From CAYGZA01 sp964354135 (GTDB lineage: Bacteria; Planctomycetota; Planctomycetia; Pirellulales; Thermoguttaceae), in contig CAYGZA010000087.1 of assembly GCA_964354135.1 (NCBI GenBank), positions 1 to 19,812 on the forward strand: a stretch of DNA of 19,812 nucleotides. The letters are read 5' to 3'. The notes below the pieces were generated by a model that searched no databases, had not been told where the DNA came from, and saw nothing but the letters and a program-made list of their open reading frames with translations. Numbering within the stretch: the first letter of the stretch is position 1; each line of letters starts with the position of its first letter. The position numbers were made by a program, and so were the translations under genes. Below are positions 1 through 7,268 of this stretch, one piece after another.

Positions 1-39
1 CACCAAACGGGGGTGACCTCGTATTACTGACACTTGGCC

Positions 40-76
40 GCTGATAGCTGACTGCCGATGGCCGACTGCCGATGGC
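40..76. repeat. Short heptad-type tandem repeat near the left edge
   Basis: A GCTGATAGCTGACTG stretch runs into a 14-bp unit, GACTGCCGATGGCC, present at 50-63 and repeated (13 of 14 bases) at 64-76. The same GCTGATAG/CTGACTG words recur between lpxC and lpxA, so this is one family of dispersed intergenic heptad repeats. It lies just past the histidine kinase stop codon. No gene is visible in bases 1-80. Confidence 0.7.
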
Positions 77-80
77 TCGA

Positions 81-1772
81 TTACCGCACGAGTGTCTGCT
101 GGCTCGGCTCGGACATCACGGCGGGCAGCTCCAACGTCAAGCGGGTGCCCTGGCCCGGGGTGCTCTCCACCAGGATCCGGCCGCCGTGTTCCTGGACGAT
201 CTTCTGACTGACCGGCAGGCCCAGGCCGGTGCCCCGGCTCTTCTTGGTCGATACGAAGGGGCTGAAGAGCGTTTCCCTCTGATCGGGCGGGATTCCCGGC
301 CCGTTGTCGGCCACCACGACGCGGACGATGCCCCCCTCGGCGGAATACTCGGTCGTCACGTCGACCTCTCCCGACTCGTCGCCCTCGCTGGCCGCGTCGA
401 TGGCGTTGGTGACCACGTTGAGCACGGCCCGATGGATCCCCTCCGGATCGAAGACGAGGGTGGGCATTTCGATCGCCGGGTGCCAGCGGAGCTGGACGCT
501 CTCCTCGCCGGCGCGGGACTGCATCAATTCGATCACGTCGGCCACCACCCGGTTCATGTCGGAGGGGCTCAGGTCGGGCTCCCGCTCCTTGCTGAAGGTG
601 AGCATGTCCATGACGAGGTTGGAGATCTTGGTCTGGTTCTTCTCGACGATGCCCCAGCCCTTGCGCGTGAGCGACTCGTCGTGCTCGGCCAGTCCCATCT
701 CGATCAAGTAGCTGCCGCCGCGGATCCCTTGGAGGATATTCTTGATGTGGTGCGAGACGGTGGCGATCGTCTGCCCGATGGCGGCCAGCCGCTCGGCCTG
801 GACCATCGCCGAGTAGTAGCGCGTATCCTCGACGGCCAAGGCGGCCTGGTGGGCGATGGCGACCATCAGCTTGAGGTGGTCCTGGGTGAACTTGGCGGCC
901 CGGCCCTTCTGGATCACCTCTTGCGGGGAGGTCGAAGTGTCGATATAGATCACCCCGACCACGCCGTACCGCCCCTGCATGGGAACGCAGATCGCCTCGC
1001 GGATCCCGAGCTGCACGATGCTGGCCGCCGGGTTCCACCGCTCGTCGCCGCGGGCGTCGGTGGTCAGCACGCCCTCGTTCCGCTCCAGGACGTAGTCGAG
1101 GATGGTCTTGCTGATGGTGATCTTGTCGCCGGCGCGGGCCCCTTTGCGGGTCCGGCGGACCTTGGGAACGAGGGTCTTGGAATCCTGCCCGAGAACCATG
1201 ATGCAGCCCCGGTCGGCCAGCAACGACTCGAAGATCAGGTCCATGATGCGGTGGAGCAACTGGTCGATGTCCAGGGTGTGGCTCACCGTCAGGGCCGCGC
1301 GGTACATCACCTGGAAGTTGCTCCTGGCCAGCGCGAGCCAGGAGTTCTGCGGCAGCTCGGTTTCGAGGTCGAACAGCCGGCTCCCCTCCGATTGGGCCAC
1401 CGAGTGGACAATCTGCGACTTCTCCTCGGTCGCCGGCAACGAGGTGATGTCGACCTTGCCGGCCAGGTCTTCGTCCGCCTCTTCGGGCGGGCCGGTGTAG
1501 AGCATGAGGGTGCCGCCGACCTGGACGTGATCCCCGCTGGCGAGGCGGTGCCGCTCGACCCGCTGCCCGTTGACGAACGTCCCGTTGGAGCTGTTCAGGT
1601 CGGCGATGACGTAGTGGTTCTCGGTGCGGAGGAGTTCGGCGTGCTGGCGGGAGACTTCGGTATCGTGCAGTTGGAGCGGATTGGTGGAGTCGCGGCCCAG
1701 CCCGATGGCCGGCTCTTCCAGTTGGAAGCGGGTGCCTTGATCGTTGCCGCGAATCACGAAGAGGGAAGGCAC
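81..1772 (-). CDS. FHA-GAF sensor histidine kinase (soluble)
   Basis: Cytosolic histidine kinase of about 563 aa. An FHA domain (about residues 5-94) has the expected GRDS, SRQH and NSSNGTFVNG motifs and would bind a phosphothreonine partner. A GAF sensor domain follows (about 169-319), then an H-box with SHHIKN (phosphoacceptor probably H341). The ATPase domain has N-box N456, DNGPGIP (from D489) and GTGLGL (514-519). There is no signal peptide or membrane helix, so it senses an internal cue or phosphoprotein. I chose the GTG start at 1772: GGAG lies 8 nt upstream and homologues typically begin near SLFVIRG. The ATG at 1835 would add 21 unlikely residues and has no spaced ribosome site. It follows the receiver gene by 68 bp, probably in one transcript. 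The FHA domain suggests cross-talk with Ser/Thr kinases; that is inference. Confidence 0.93.
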   Translation of the reverse strand: MPSLFVIRGNDQGTRFQLEEPAIGLGRDSTNPLQLHDTEVSRQHAELLRTENHYVIADLNSSNGTFVNGQRVERHRLASGDHVQVGGTLMLYTGPPEEADEDLAGKVDITSLPATEEKSQIVHSVAQSEGSRLFDLETELPQNSWLALARSNFQVMYRAALTVSHTLDIDQLLHRIMDLIFESLLADRGCIMVLGQDSKTLVPKVRRTRKGARAGDKITISKTILDYVLERNEGVLTTDARGDERWNPAASIVQLGIREAICVPMQGRYGVVGVIYIDTSTSPQEVIQKGRAAKFTQDHLKLMVAIAHQAALAVEDTRYYSAMVQAERLAAIGQTIATVSHHIKNILQGIRGGSYLIEMGLAEHDESLTRKGWGIVEKNQTKISNLVMDMLTFSKEREPDLSPSDMNRVVADVIELMQSRAGEESVQLRWHPAIEMPTLVFDPEGIHRAVLNVVTNAIDAASEGDESGEVDVTTEYSAEGGIVRVVVADNGPGIPPDQRETLFSPFVSTKKSRGTGLGLPVSQKIVQEHGGRILVESTPGQGTRLTLELPAVMSEPSQQTLVR

Positions 1773-1840
1773 GGCAAGAACTCCGAGAGCCAGACCGCCG
1801 CCCGAGAGGGGGCAGCCGCCCGGAGCCGGCACCATCCCCT

Positions 1841-2227
1841 TCAGGCGCTACGGGCGTACGTCTGCCCGGCCGCGCTGAGCAGCGCTTCGATTTTACGGAC
1901 CAGCGGTCCGTAGTGATAGGGCTTGGGGACGAATTCCCCGTCGGTCGATCCGCGGTCGCGGCGACACAGACCACCCAAAATGACCAGCGCGGTCCGATCG
2001 GCCTGGGACTGCCGGGCAAACGGTGCGCAGACGGCCTCGGGGCCGGAGTCGTCCACCTCCGCGTCCAGGACGATCAAGTCGGGGCGGTGCCGCCGGGCGA
2101 GCTCCAAGCCGTGCCGGGCCCGACTGGCCTCCAGGATCCGCAGGCCGCGGCGCTCCAAGGCGGTCTTCAAGACCTCGCGCGAATCCTCGCAACGATCAAC
2201 GATCAGCACGCTGCGCTGAGAAACCAA
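1841..2227 (-). CDS. Single-domain response-regulator receiver protein, divergent
   Basis: Receiver-like protein of 128 aa with no output domain. The fold pattern is visible: SVLIVD at strand 1, DLIVLD with likely phosphoacceptor D55, and the VPKP lysine at K102. Two positions are unusual. The acidic pair after strand 1 is VDRCED rather than adjacent acids, and the switch Ser/Thr after strand 4 is Gly (VILGG, 83-86). Signalling through phosphorylation may therefore be altered. The start is a TTG at 2227, supported by GGAGGG about 7 nt upstream; an upstream ATG reading would add 66 non-conserved residues. It is first in the operon with the FHA-GAF histidine kinase, its likely partner. It may serve as a phosphate shuttle or a regulator by protein contact. 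Confidence 0.82.
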   Translation of the reverse strand: MVSQRSVLIVDRCEDSREVLKTALERRGLRILEASRARHGLELARRHRPDLIVLDAEVDDSGPEAVCAPFARQSQADRTALVILGGLCRRDRGSTDGEFVPKPYHYGPLVRKIEALLSAAGQTYARSA

Positions 2228-2324
2228 AGTGTTACCCTCCGTGGCGTTCTTGCGAGAGGACTTCCCTGTCCAGTCGCTCCATGACGTCGCGCGACCGGCG
2301 GACCGGTTCGCTTCAAGGGGCCAG

Positions 2325-2353
2325 AGGATACAGACAGCCGCTTTCCATGTCAA
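2325..2353 (-). promoter_or_regulatory. Sigma70-like promoter for the receiver/histidine kinase operon
   Basis: A perfect -35 TTGACA (2353-2348), a 17-bp spacer and -10 TATCCT (2330-2325, 4 of 6 matches) read leftward. This predicts a start near 2318 and a leader of about 90 nt before the TTG start codon. It lies back to back with the promoter of the peptidase gene. Confidence 0.6.
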
Positions 2354-2366
2354 AGCGAATCGGTGC

Positions 2367-2396
2367 TTGACGGAGGCAGTTGCGTCGGGAAATAAT
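2367..2396 (+). promoter_or_regulatory. Sigma70-like promoter for the M28 peptidase gene
   Basis: -35 TTGACG (2367-2372, 5 of 6), an 18-bp spacer and -10 AATAAT (2391-2396, 5 of 6). The predicted start is near 2403, about 80 nt before the ATG. Its -35 lies only about 14 bp from the -35 of the opposing promoter, so a shared regulator could act on both. Confidence 0.55.
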
Positions 2397-2482
2397 GAAA
2401 GCACTCGGCGGCACCGATTCCCCACTCTTCCCCGGCTATGACCTTAGGTGCAGTTTCCCTAGTTGTCTGAGATTGCCTCGCC

Positions 2483-4237
2483 ATGATTCGCTTCACAAGA
2501 CGGTTCCTTTTCATCGCGTTTCTCGTGTGCAGCCTGCTCGGCGCGTGCGCCGCGGCTTGCGCCGAAGAGGCGGCGGTGGCCGAGAAACGGCTCGCCGACT
2601 GCGTGCGGTTCCTGGCCTCCGACGAATTGGAGGGCCGAGGGGTCGACACCAAGGGGCTCGATCGGGCCGCCGACTACATTGCCACCCAGCTCGCCCAGTC
2701 CGGCCTGAAGACCAACTTGTTTGCAGGCACGCCCCATCAGAGGTTCTCGGTCACCAGGGCCGTGAAGATGGGGCCGAACAACCGGCTCGCCCTGGTCGGA
2801 CCGTCGAAGGACCCGGCCAAGCCGGAACGCATCGAGCTGAAACCGGGCGAGGATTTCAACCCGTTGGCCGTCGGGGGCTCCGGCACGTTCGACCTGCCGC
2901 TGGTCTTTGCCGGCTATGGGATCACCGGGAAGGGCGAGCGCTACGACGATTACGCCGGAATCGACGTGGCCGGCAAGGCCGTGCTGGTTCTCCGCAACGA
3001 GCCGCGGCAGGAAGACCCGAAGAGCGTCTTCGCCGGGACAAGTTCTTCCGAGCACGCGACGATCACCCGCAAGCTGGCCAACGCCCAGGAGCATAAGGCG
3101 GCCGCCGTGATCGTCTGCACCGACGGGCTCGGTGCTCGCAAGGCCGTCGCGGCCGTACACAAGAAGTGGCAGACGGCTCTGGATCGGCTGGCCGAGGAGC
3201 ACGCCGGGCTCAAGAAGGTCCAGAACCCGTCGATCGAACAAATCGAGGCCCAACGGAAGCGGATCGAGGAGTTGACCCACCAGGTGGCCACCCTCAGCGA
3301 CGCAGTCCGGAAGGCCCAGGACGAGGTCCTCCCGTTCGAAGGCGTGGGGCGCGACAACGCTGGCCGGAATCTCCCCGTGCTCCATTGCCGTCGGTCCGTG
3401 CTCGATCGGGTCGTCAAGTCGGCCGCAGGAACCGATTTGGCGGCCCTGGAGCACCAGATCGATGCCGGTCCGTCCCCTCAAAGCCGGGTGGTGGCCGGGT
3501 GGCGGGCCGTGGGCCAGACCGACGTCGAGCGGACACAGTCGGAAGTGAAAAACGTCGTAGCGACCCTCGAAGGGGAAGGGCCGCTCGCCGACGAGACCGT
3601 GGTCGTCGGGGCCCACTACGACCACTTGGGATACGGCCGGGCAGGCCCGCAGGCCCGCGATCCCAAGTCCGTGTTCAACGGAGCCGACGACAACGCCTCG
3701 GGCGTGGCGGTCACCATCGAGGTTGCCCGCCAGCTCGCCCAGCGCAAGGAGAAGCTCCGCCGCCGCGTGGTTTTCGCGGCGTTTGCCGCCGAGGAAATCG
3801 GCCTCTACGGCAGCAACTTTTACGTGAGCAGTCCCCCGTTTCCGTTGGAGAAGACCGTGGCCATGGTCAACCTGGACATGGTGGGCCGGCTGCGGGACGA
3901 CAAGCTGACGGTGTTCGGCTCGGTGACCGCGGCCCGCTTCGGCCAGCTCCTCGACGAGATGAACCCGCGGCACGGGTTCAACTTGACCAAGAGCGAGGTC
4001 ATGGTGGGCGGCAGCGACCACCTTCCCTTCCAGCGCCGCAAGGTCCCGGCGGTACACTTCTTCACCGGTCTGCACGAAGACCGCCACAGGACGAGCGACG
4101 ACTGGGAAAAGCTGAACGTGCCGGGGATGCGGCGGATTTCGGCGATGGTGACCGAATTGGTCGTCGGGCTTGCCAACGGGCCGCAGCGGCCGGAATACGT
4201 CACCCCAGCTTCCCCGTCTCGCCCGCCTTCACGCTAG
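2483..4237 (+). CDS. Secreted M28-family zinc metallopeptidase with PA-type insert
   Basis: Exported peptidase of 584 aa, probably an aminopeptidase or carboxypeptidase. The N-terminus is a signal sequence with a basic start and hydrophobic core. LGAC at 19-22 could be a lipobox, or cleavage could follow ACA (25-27). The M28 co-catalytic zinc set is complete: H378 in GAHYDH, D402/D403 in ADDNASG, E437-E438 in AEEIG, D465 in NLDM and H535 in HEDRH. Between the N-terminal part and the catalytic core is a PA-like region interrupted at about residues 222-284 by a charged, heptad-like helical stretch that looks like a coiled coil. The protein is longer than minimal M28 enzymes because of this insert. 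There is no clear ribosome site before the ATG, but the signal peptide begins there. It stands alone, divergent from the receiver gene, and probably acts in the periplasm or at the cell surface. Confidence 0.92.
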   Translation: MIRFTRRFLFIAFLVCSLLGACAAACAEEAAVAEKRLADCVRFLASDELEGRGVDTKGLDRAADYIATQLAQSGLKTNLFAGTPHQRFSVTRAVKMGPNNRLALVGPSKDPAKPERIELKPGEDFNPLAVGGSGTFDLPLVFAGYGITGKGERYDDYAGIDVAGKAVLVLRNEPRQEDPKSVFAGTSSSEHATITRKLANAQEHKAAAVIVCTDGLGARKAVAAVHKKWQTALDRLAEEHAGLKKVQNPSIEQIEAQRKRIEELTHQVATLSDAVRKAQDEVLPFEGVGRDNAGRNLPVLHCRRSVLDRVVKSAAGTDLAALEHQIDAGPSPQSRVVAGWRAVGQTDVERTQSEVKNVVATLEGEGPLADETVVVGAHYDHLGYGRAGPQARDPKSVFNGADDNASGVAVTIEVARQLAQRKEKLRRRVVFAAFAAEEIGLYGSNFYVSSPPFPLEKTVAMVNLDMVGRLRDDKLTVFGSVTAARFGQLLDEMNPRHGFNLTKSEVMVGGSDHLPFQRRKVPAVHFFTGLHEDRHRTSDDWEKLNVPGMRRISAMVTELVVGLANGPQRPEYVTPASPSRPPSR

Positions 4238-4347
4238 GGGCCTGCGAGGGAACCAGTTGTCCGAATCGCGTCGTACGACGGTTTGTCAAACCGGCCGCAA
4301 TGGCTGGTGCCGCCACAGATTGCGCCGAGGGGGAGGCCGAGCATCCC

Positions 4348-4456
4348 GAAAGGCGCAACGGCGCAGGGCGTCGTCACGCGGTCCCTTGGACGGGTTGAGG
4401 GTCTCTTCGCTGCGCACCGCGCATAACCCGCGCTCTCCCAAGGTGTTGCGCCTTTC
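4348..4456. repeat. Nested inverted repeat, possible structured RNA
   Basis: A perfect 12-bp outer pair, GAAAGGCGCAAC at 4348-4359 and its complement at 4445-4456, encloses two further pairs in register: CCTTGG 4384-4389 with CCAAGG 4438-4443, and CGGGTT 4391-4396 with AACCCG 4425-4430. The left side arm holds a small hairpin, GCGT 4368-4371 with ACGC 4376-4379. The arms could fold into a branched structure of about 109 nt on either strand. Whether it is transcribed is unknown; it could be a noncoding RNA, a terminator-like element or a small palindromic repeat. Confidence 0.5.
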
Positions 4457-4479
4457 CTCCTGGATCGGAATATCTGCTC

Positions 4480-4508
4480 TTTACCGAATCGGGCTTTGCG
4501 GGCAGAAT
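4480..4508 (+). promoter_or_regulatory. Promoter candidate for the skp-lpxC-lpxA operon
   Basis: -35 TTTACC (4480-4485, 4 of 6), a 17-bp spacer and -10 CAGAAT (4503-4508, 4 of 6). The predicted start is near 4515, giving a leader of about 110 nt. The match is moderate; it is the best I found upstream of the operon. Confidence 0.4.
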
Positions 4509-4626
4509 ACCGCCTCGCGTGTGAGTCTTTTCTGATGCACTGGCCATTCCTTTCGGCGGAGCGGCTACTGCGAAAGGGGTTCGCCAGGTCAAGGAAGACC
4601 GGCTTTAGCAGCAAGGAGTGCTGAAC

Positions 4627-5289
4627 GTGACGAAGTCTCGAATCCTGGCCGTTCTGGCCGGCAGTCTGGCATTGACTGCGATCTGCCTTCTTACCGCGGC
4701 GGCCCAGCAGCCGAGGGCTGGCTCGGCGGCCACTGCCCCCCGCTTCAGCGGCGAAATCGCCTTGGTCGACGTGGGGCTGATCTTCAAGAATCACGACCGG
4801 TTCAAGCAGCTCATGTCCGACCTGACGGCCGACATGGAGCGGGCCGACGCCGCGATGAAGAAGGAGCGCGACTCCATCCGCAGCCTCCAGGAGCGTCTCA
4901 ACGAGCGCAACGCCGGCAGCCCCGAGTACAAGGACATGGAAACGGACATGGCCAAGCGGCTGGCCGATTGGCAAGTCCGCTTCCAGTTGCAGCGGAAGGA
5001 GTTCCTCAAGAGCGAGGCGCGGATCTACTACAACATCTACCAGCAGATCCAGGACGAAGTCGAGGCGTACGCTACGGCCAACGGGATCGTCGCCGTGCTG
5101 AAGTTCAACAGCGAGCCGCCGGACGTGGAGAAGCCCGACGACGTGTTGCGCGACCTCAACAAGCCGGTGATTTGGCATCACAGGAACCTGGACATCACGA
5201 AGGTCATCCTCGACAGCATCAACCGGCGCATGGTTGCCCCGCGGAACGCCGCGGACCCGAGCCGGAGTCAGCAATTCCCGCGGAAGTAG
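4627..5289 (+). CDS. Skp/OmpH-family periplasmic chaperone
   Basis: Exported protein of 220 aa, close to the family size or slightly longer. A signal peptide runs through about LTAAA (residues 20-25). The mature part opens with the characteristic strand IALVDVGLIFKNH, followed by a long charged helical region rich in Lys, Arg, Glu and Gln, which in Skp forms the tentacle coiled coils. It then returns to YATANGIVAVLKF, the closing strand of the family. It should hold unfolded outer-membrane proteins in the periplasm. I chose the GTG at 4627 because AAGGAG sits 8 nt upstream; the GTG at 4618 lies directly on that site. The gene precedes lpxC and lpxA, the usual context of ompH/skp genes next to lipid A genes, and supports an outer membrane. 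Confidence 0.88.
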   Translation: MTKSRILAVLAGSLALTAICLLTAAAQQPRAGSAATAPRFSGEIALVDVGLIFKNHDRFKQLMSDLTADMERADAAMKKERDSIRSLQERLNERNAGSPEYKDMETDMAKRLADWQVRFQLQRKEFLKSEARIYYNIYQQIQDEVEAYATANGIVAVLKFNSEPPDVEKPDDVLRDLNKPVIWHHRNLDITKVILDSINRRMVAPRNAADPSRSQQFPRK

Positions 5290-5393
5290 CGGGCTTGACG
5301 CTCCCGTATTCGCGGCCCAGCCGTCCAAGGATGGACGTTGGGATTTCCCACGATAGAACCCTACCTCTGGTCACGGATGACTTGCACCTGTCG

Positions 5394-6269
5394 ATGCTTC
5401 CCTCGCGAAAACAGCGCACGGTTGGCGGATCGGCTGGAGTGGCGGGGTTCGGCTACTTGGGCGGGCGGGACGTCTCTCTGGAGTTTCGCCCCGCGGACGT
5501 GGACACCGGCGTCGTCTTCGTCCGCAGCGACTTGAGCGGCCACCCGCGGGTCCGGGCCTGCGTCGAAAACCGCGTGGAAACGCCCCGCCGCACCAGTCTG
5601 CGGTGCGGCGACGCCGTAGTCGAGATGGTCGAGCACGTCCTGGCCGCCTTGGCCGGTCTGAAGATCGACAACTGCGAGGTCTGGGTCGACGAGGCGGAGA
5701 TGCCGGGCTGCGACGGCTCCGCCCTCCCTTTCGTCCAGGCCCTCGACGCGGCCGGGATCGTCGAGCAAGACGCGGTGGTGCCGCGGCGGGTCGTCTGCGA
5801 CGTGCTGCGCCTGGGCGGCGAGGAGAGTTGGATCGAGGCCCGGCCGATCGGTTCCGCGACCCCGGTAATGCGCTACTCGTTGGACTACGGACTCTGCAGC
5901 GCCATCGGGCGGCAAACGTTCGAGCTGGCGCTCACGCCGGAGTCGTTCCGCAGCGAGCTGGCCCCCTGCCGCACCTTCATGCTCAAGGCCGAGGCCGACT
6001 GGCTCCTGGCCCAAGGTCTGGGCCGCCGGGCCACGCCCCGCGACCTCTTGGTCTTCGGCGACGACGGCCCGATCGACAACCGGCAGCGATTCCCCGACGA
6101 GTGCGTCCGGCACAAGCTGCTCGACATGGTAGGCGACCTGGCCCTGGCCGGCTGCGATCTTGCGGGGCGGTTTCTTGCCTGCCGCAGCGGACACCGGCTG
6201 AATGCCGACCTGGTCCGGGCCCTGCTGACCCGGACGGAAATGGTACGGCAATGGAGACAAAGCGCGTGA
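5394..6269 (+). CDS. lpxC: UDP-3-O-acyl-N-acetylglucosamine deacetylase LpxC
   Basis: Zinc-dependent deacetylase for the committed step of lipid A synthesis, in the cytosol. About 291 aa from this start, close to the family's roughly 280-305. Key motifs are all present: E80-H81 in VEHVLAALAGLKIDN, PCRTF, H240-K241 and D244 in HKLLDMVGDL (zinc ligands H81, H240, D244), and H267 in SGHRLN. This is LpxC only; no FabZ domain is fused. The start is uncertain. The ATG at 5394 places QRT seven residues in, as in most LpxC proteins, but has no clear ribosome site; an in-frame ATG at 5331 would add 21 residues. It follows the Skp-like gene closely and should share its transcript. Confidence 0.93.
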   Translation: MLPSRKQRTVGGSAGVAGFGYLGGRDVSLEFRPADVDTGVVFVRSDLSGHPRVRACVENRVETPRRTSLRCGDAVVEMVEHVLAALAGLKIDNCEVWVDEAEMPGCDGSALPFVQALDAAGIVEQDAVVPRRVVCDVLRLGGEESWIEARPIGSATPVMRYSLDYGLCSAIGRQTFELALTPESFRSELAPCRTFMLKAEADWLLAQGLGRRATPRDLLVFGDDGPIDNRQRFPDECVRHKLLDMVGDLALAGCDLAGRFLACRSGHRLNADLVRALLTRTEMVRQWRQSA

Positions 6270-6279
6270 CGGGCGAAAG

Positions 6280-6437
6280 AGCTTTCAGCTTTCAGCTCTC
6301 GGCTCTCAGCCATCGGCCTGACAGCGTGGGACTTCGAGCCGGCCATACGCAACGCCGCTCGACAAACGAGCATTGCGAGGCAAGGGCGGATAGCTGACTG
6401 CTGACTGCTGACTGCTGAAAGCTGATAGCTGATAGCT
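6280..6437. repeat. Inverted heptad repeats between lpxC and lpxA
   Basis: The left arm (6280-6310) is built from copies of AGCTTTC and AGCTCTC. The right arm (6391-6437) is built from CTGACTG, GCTGAAA and GCTGATA heptads. The two arms are complementary in type (AGCTTTCAGC against GCTGAAAGCT), so the roughly 80-bp middle could be looped out as a long imperfect hairpin. Related words occur at 40-76. The element sits inside the likely operon and ends 24 bp before the lpxA start, leaving its ribosome site intact. Confidence 0.75.
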
Positions 6438-6461
6438 TCGTTTGACCCAGGAGCCGCCACG

Positions 6462-7268
6462 ATGGCCACCTATGCTGCCGAAAACGTTTCCATCGACCCG
6501 CGGGCGGAAATCGACGAAGACGTGGACATCGGCCCCTTTTGCGTCATCGGCCCCCACGTCCGGATCGGGCGCGGCACGCGGCTGGAAAACGGCGTAACCC
6601 TGATGGGGCACGTGGTCCTCGGGGAGTTCAACCACGTCTATCCGGGCGCGGTGATCGGCGGCGAGCCGCAGGACATCAGCTACTCGGGCGGCGACACCAA
6701 GGTCGTGATCGGCGATCACAACATCATCCGCGAGTGCGTGACCATCAATCGCGGGACCGAGAAGGAAGAGGGGATCACTTCCATCGGCGACCATAACTTC
6801 CTCATGGCCTGCAGCCACGTGGCCCACGACTGCCGGCTGGGGAACTACGTCATCCTCACCAACGGGACCCTCTTGGGCGGCCACGTCCACGTCCACGACC
6901 ACGCCATTCTGTCCGGCGGCGTTGCCGTCCACCACTTCGCCACCGTCGGGAGCTACAGCTTCGTGGCCGGGTTAAGCGCCGTGCGCCACGACGTGCCGCC
7001 GTACTTGCTCGTGGAGGGCTATCCGGCCCGCCCGCGGTGCATCAACGTCGTGGCCCTGAAGCGCAACAACTTCCCCCCGCACGTGATCGACTGCCTCAGC
7101 GAGGCCCACCGGCTCTTGTACCGCGCCAAGGTCGGCCTGGAGCACGCCCGGGAAATCCTCCGCGCCGACGGCCAGTTGGTGCCCGAGGTGAACCACCTCT
7201 TGCGGTTCGTCGAGGAGCAGCACGAGGGCAAGCACGGCCGCGGGCGGGAGCACAGGAGAGCGGCGTGA
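6462..7268 (+). CDS. lpxA: Acyl-ACP:UDP-GlcNAc O-acyltransferase LpxA
   Basis: First enzyme of lipid A synthesis; it moves a 3-hydroxyacyl chain from ACP to the 3-position of the sugar nucleotide. 268 aa, against 262 in E. coli. The left-handed beta-helix hexapeptide pattern covers about residues 8-185. The catalytic histidine is H122 in SHVAHDCRLGN, and the NRGT and DVPPY landmarks are in place. The C-terminal helical region follows, with a charged His/Arg-rich tail. AGGAG lies 8 nt before the ATG. The stop overlaps the GTG of the next gene (GTGA), so the two are translationally coupled. Whether it makes an ester or amide bond depends on the substrate: the neighbouring dehydrogenase raises the possibility of a 3-amino sugar acceptor, which the sequence alone does not prove. 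Confidence 0.95.
   Translation: MATYAAENVSIDPRAEIDEDVDIGPFCVIGPHVRIGRGTRLENGVTLMGHVVLGEFNHVYPGAVIGGEPQDISYSGGDTKVVIGDHNIIRECVTINRGTEKEEGITSIGDHNFLMACSHVAHDCRLGNYVILTNGTLLGGHVHVHDHAILSGGVAVHHFATVGSYSFVAGLSAVRHDVPPYLLVEGYPARPRCINVVALKRNNFPPHVIDCLSEAHRLLYRAKVGLEHAREILRADGQLVPEVNHLLRFVEEQHEGKHGRGREHRRAA

Larger units (their letters stand above)
4238..4626. other. Gene-free interval between the peptidase and the lipid A operon
   Basis: These 389 bases hold no convincing reading frame. They contain the nested inverted repeat at 4348-4456 and, after it, a promoter candidate at 4480-4508. I see no terminator with a T-run directly after the peptidase stop. The ribosome site AAGGAG of the chaperone gene closes the interval. 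Confidence 0.6.

Noticed and set aside
72..1913. 613-codon open frame on the plus strand opposite the histidine kinase
   Set aside because: It is antisense to a clear FHA-GAF-kinase gene. Its product is a low-complexity mix rich in Gly, Asp, Leu and Val with no motif, as expected from the mirror frame of a GC-rich gene.
2459..4087. 542-codon open frame on the minus strand opposite the M28 peptidase
   Set aside because: Antisense shadow of a gene with complete zinc-ligand motifs; the product shows no domain.
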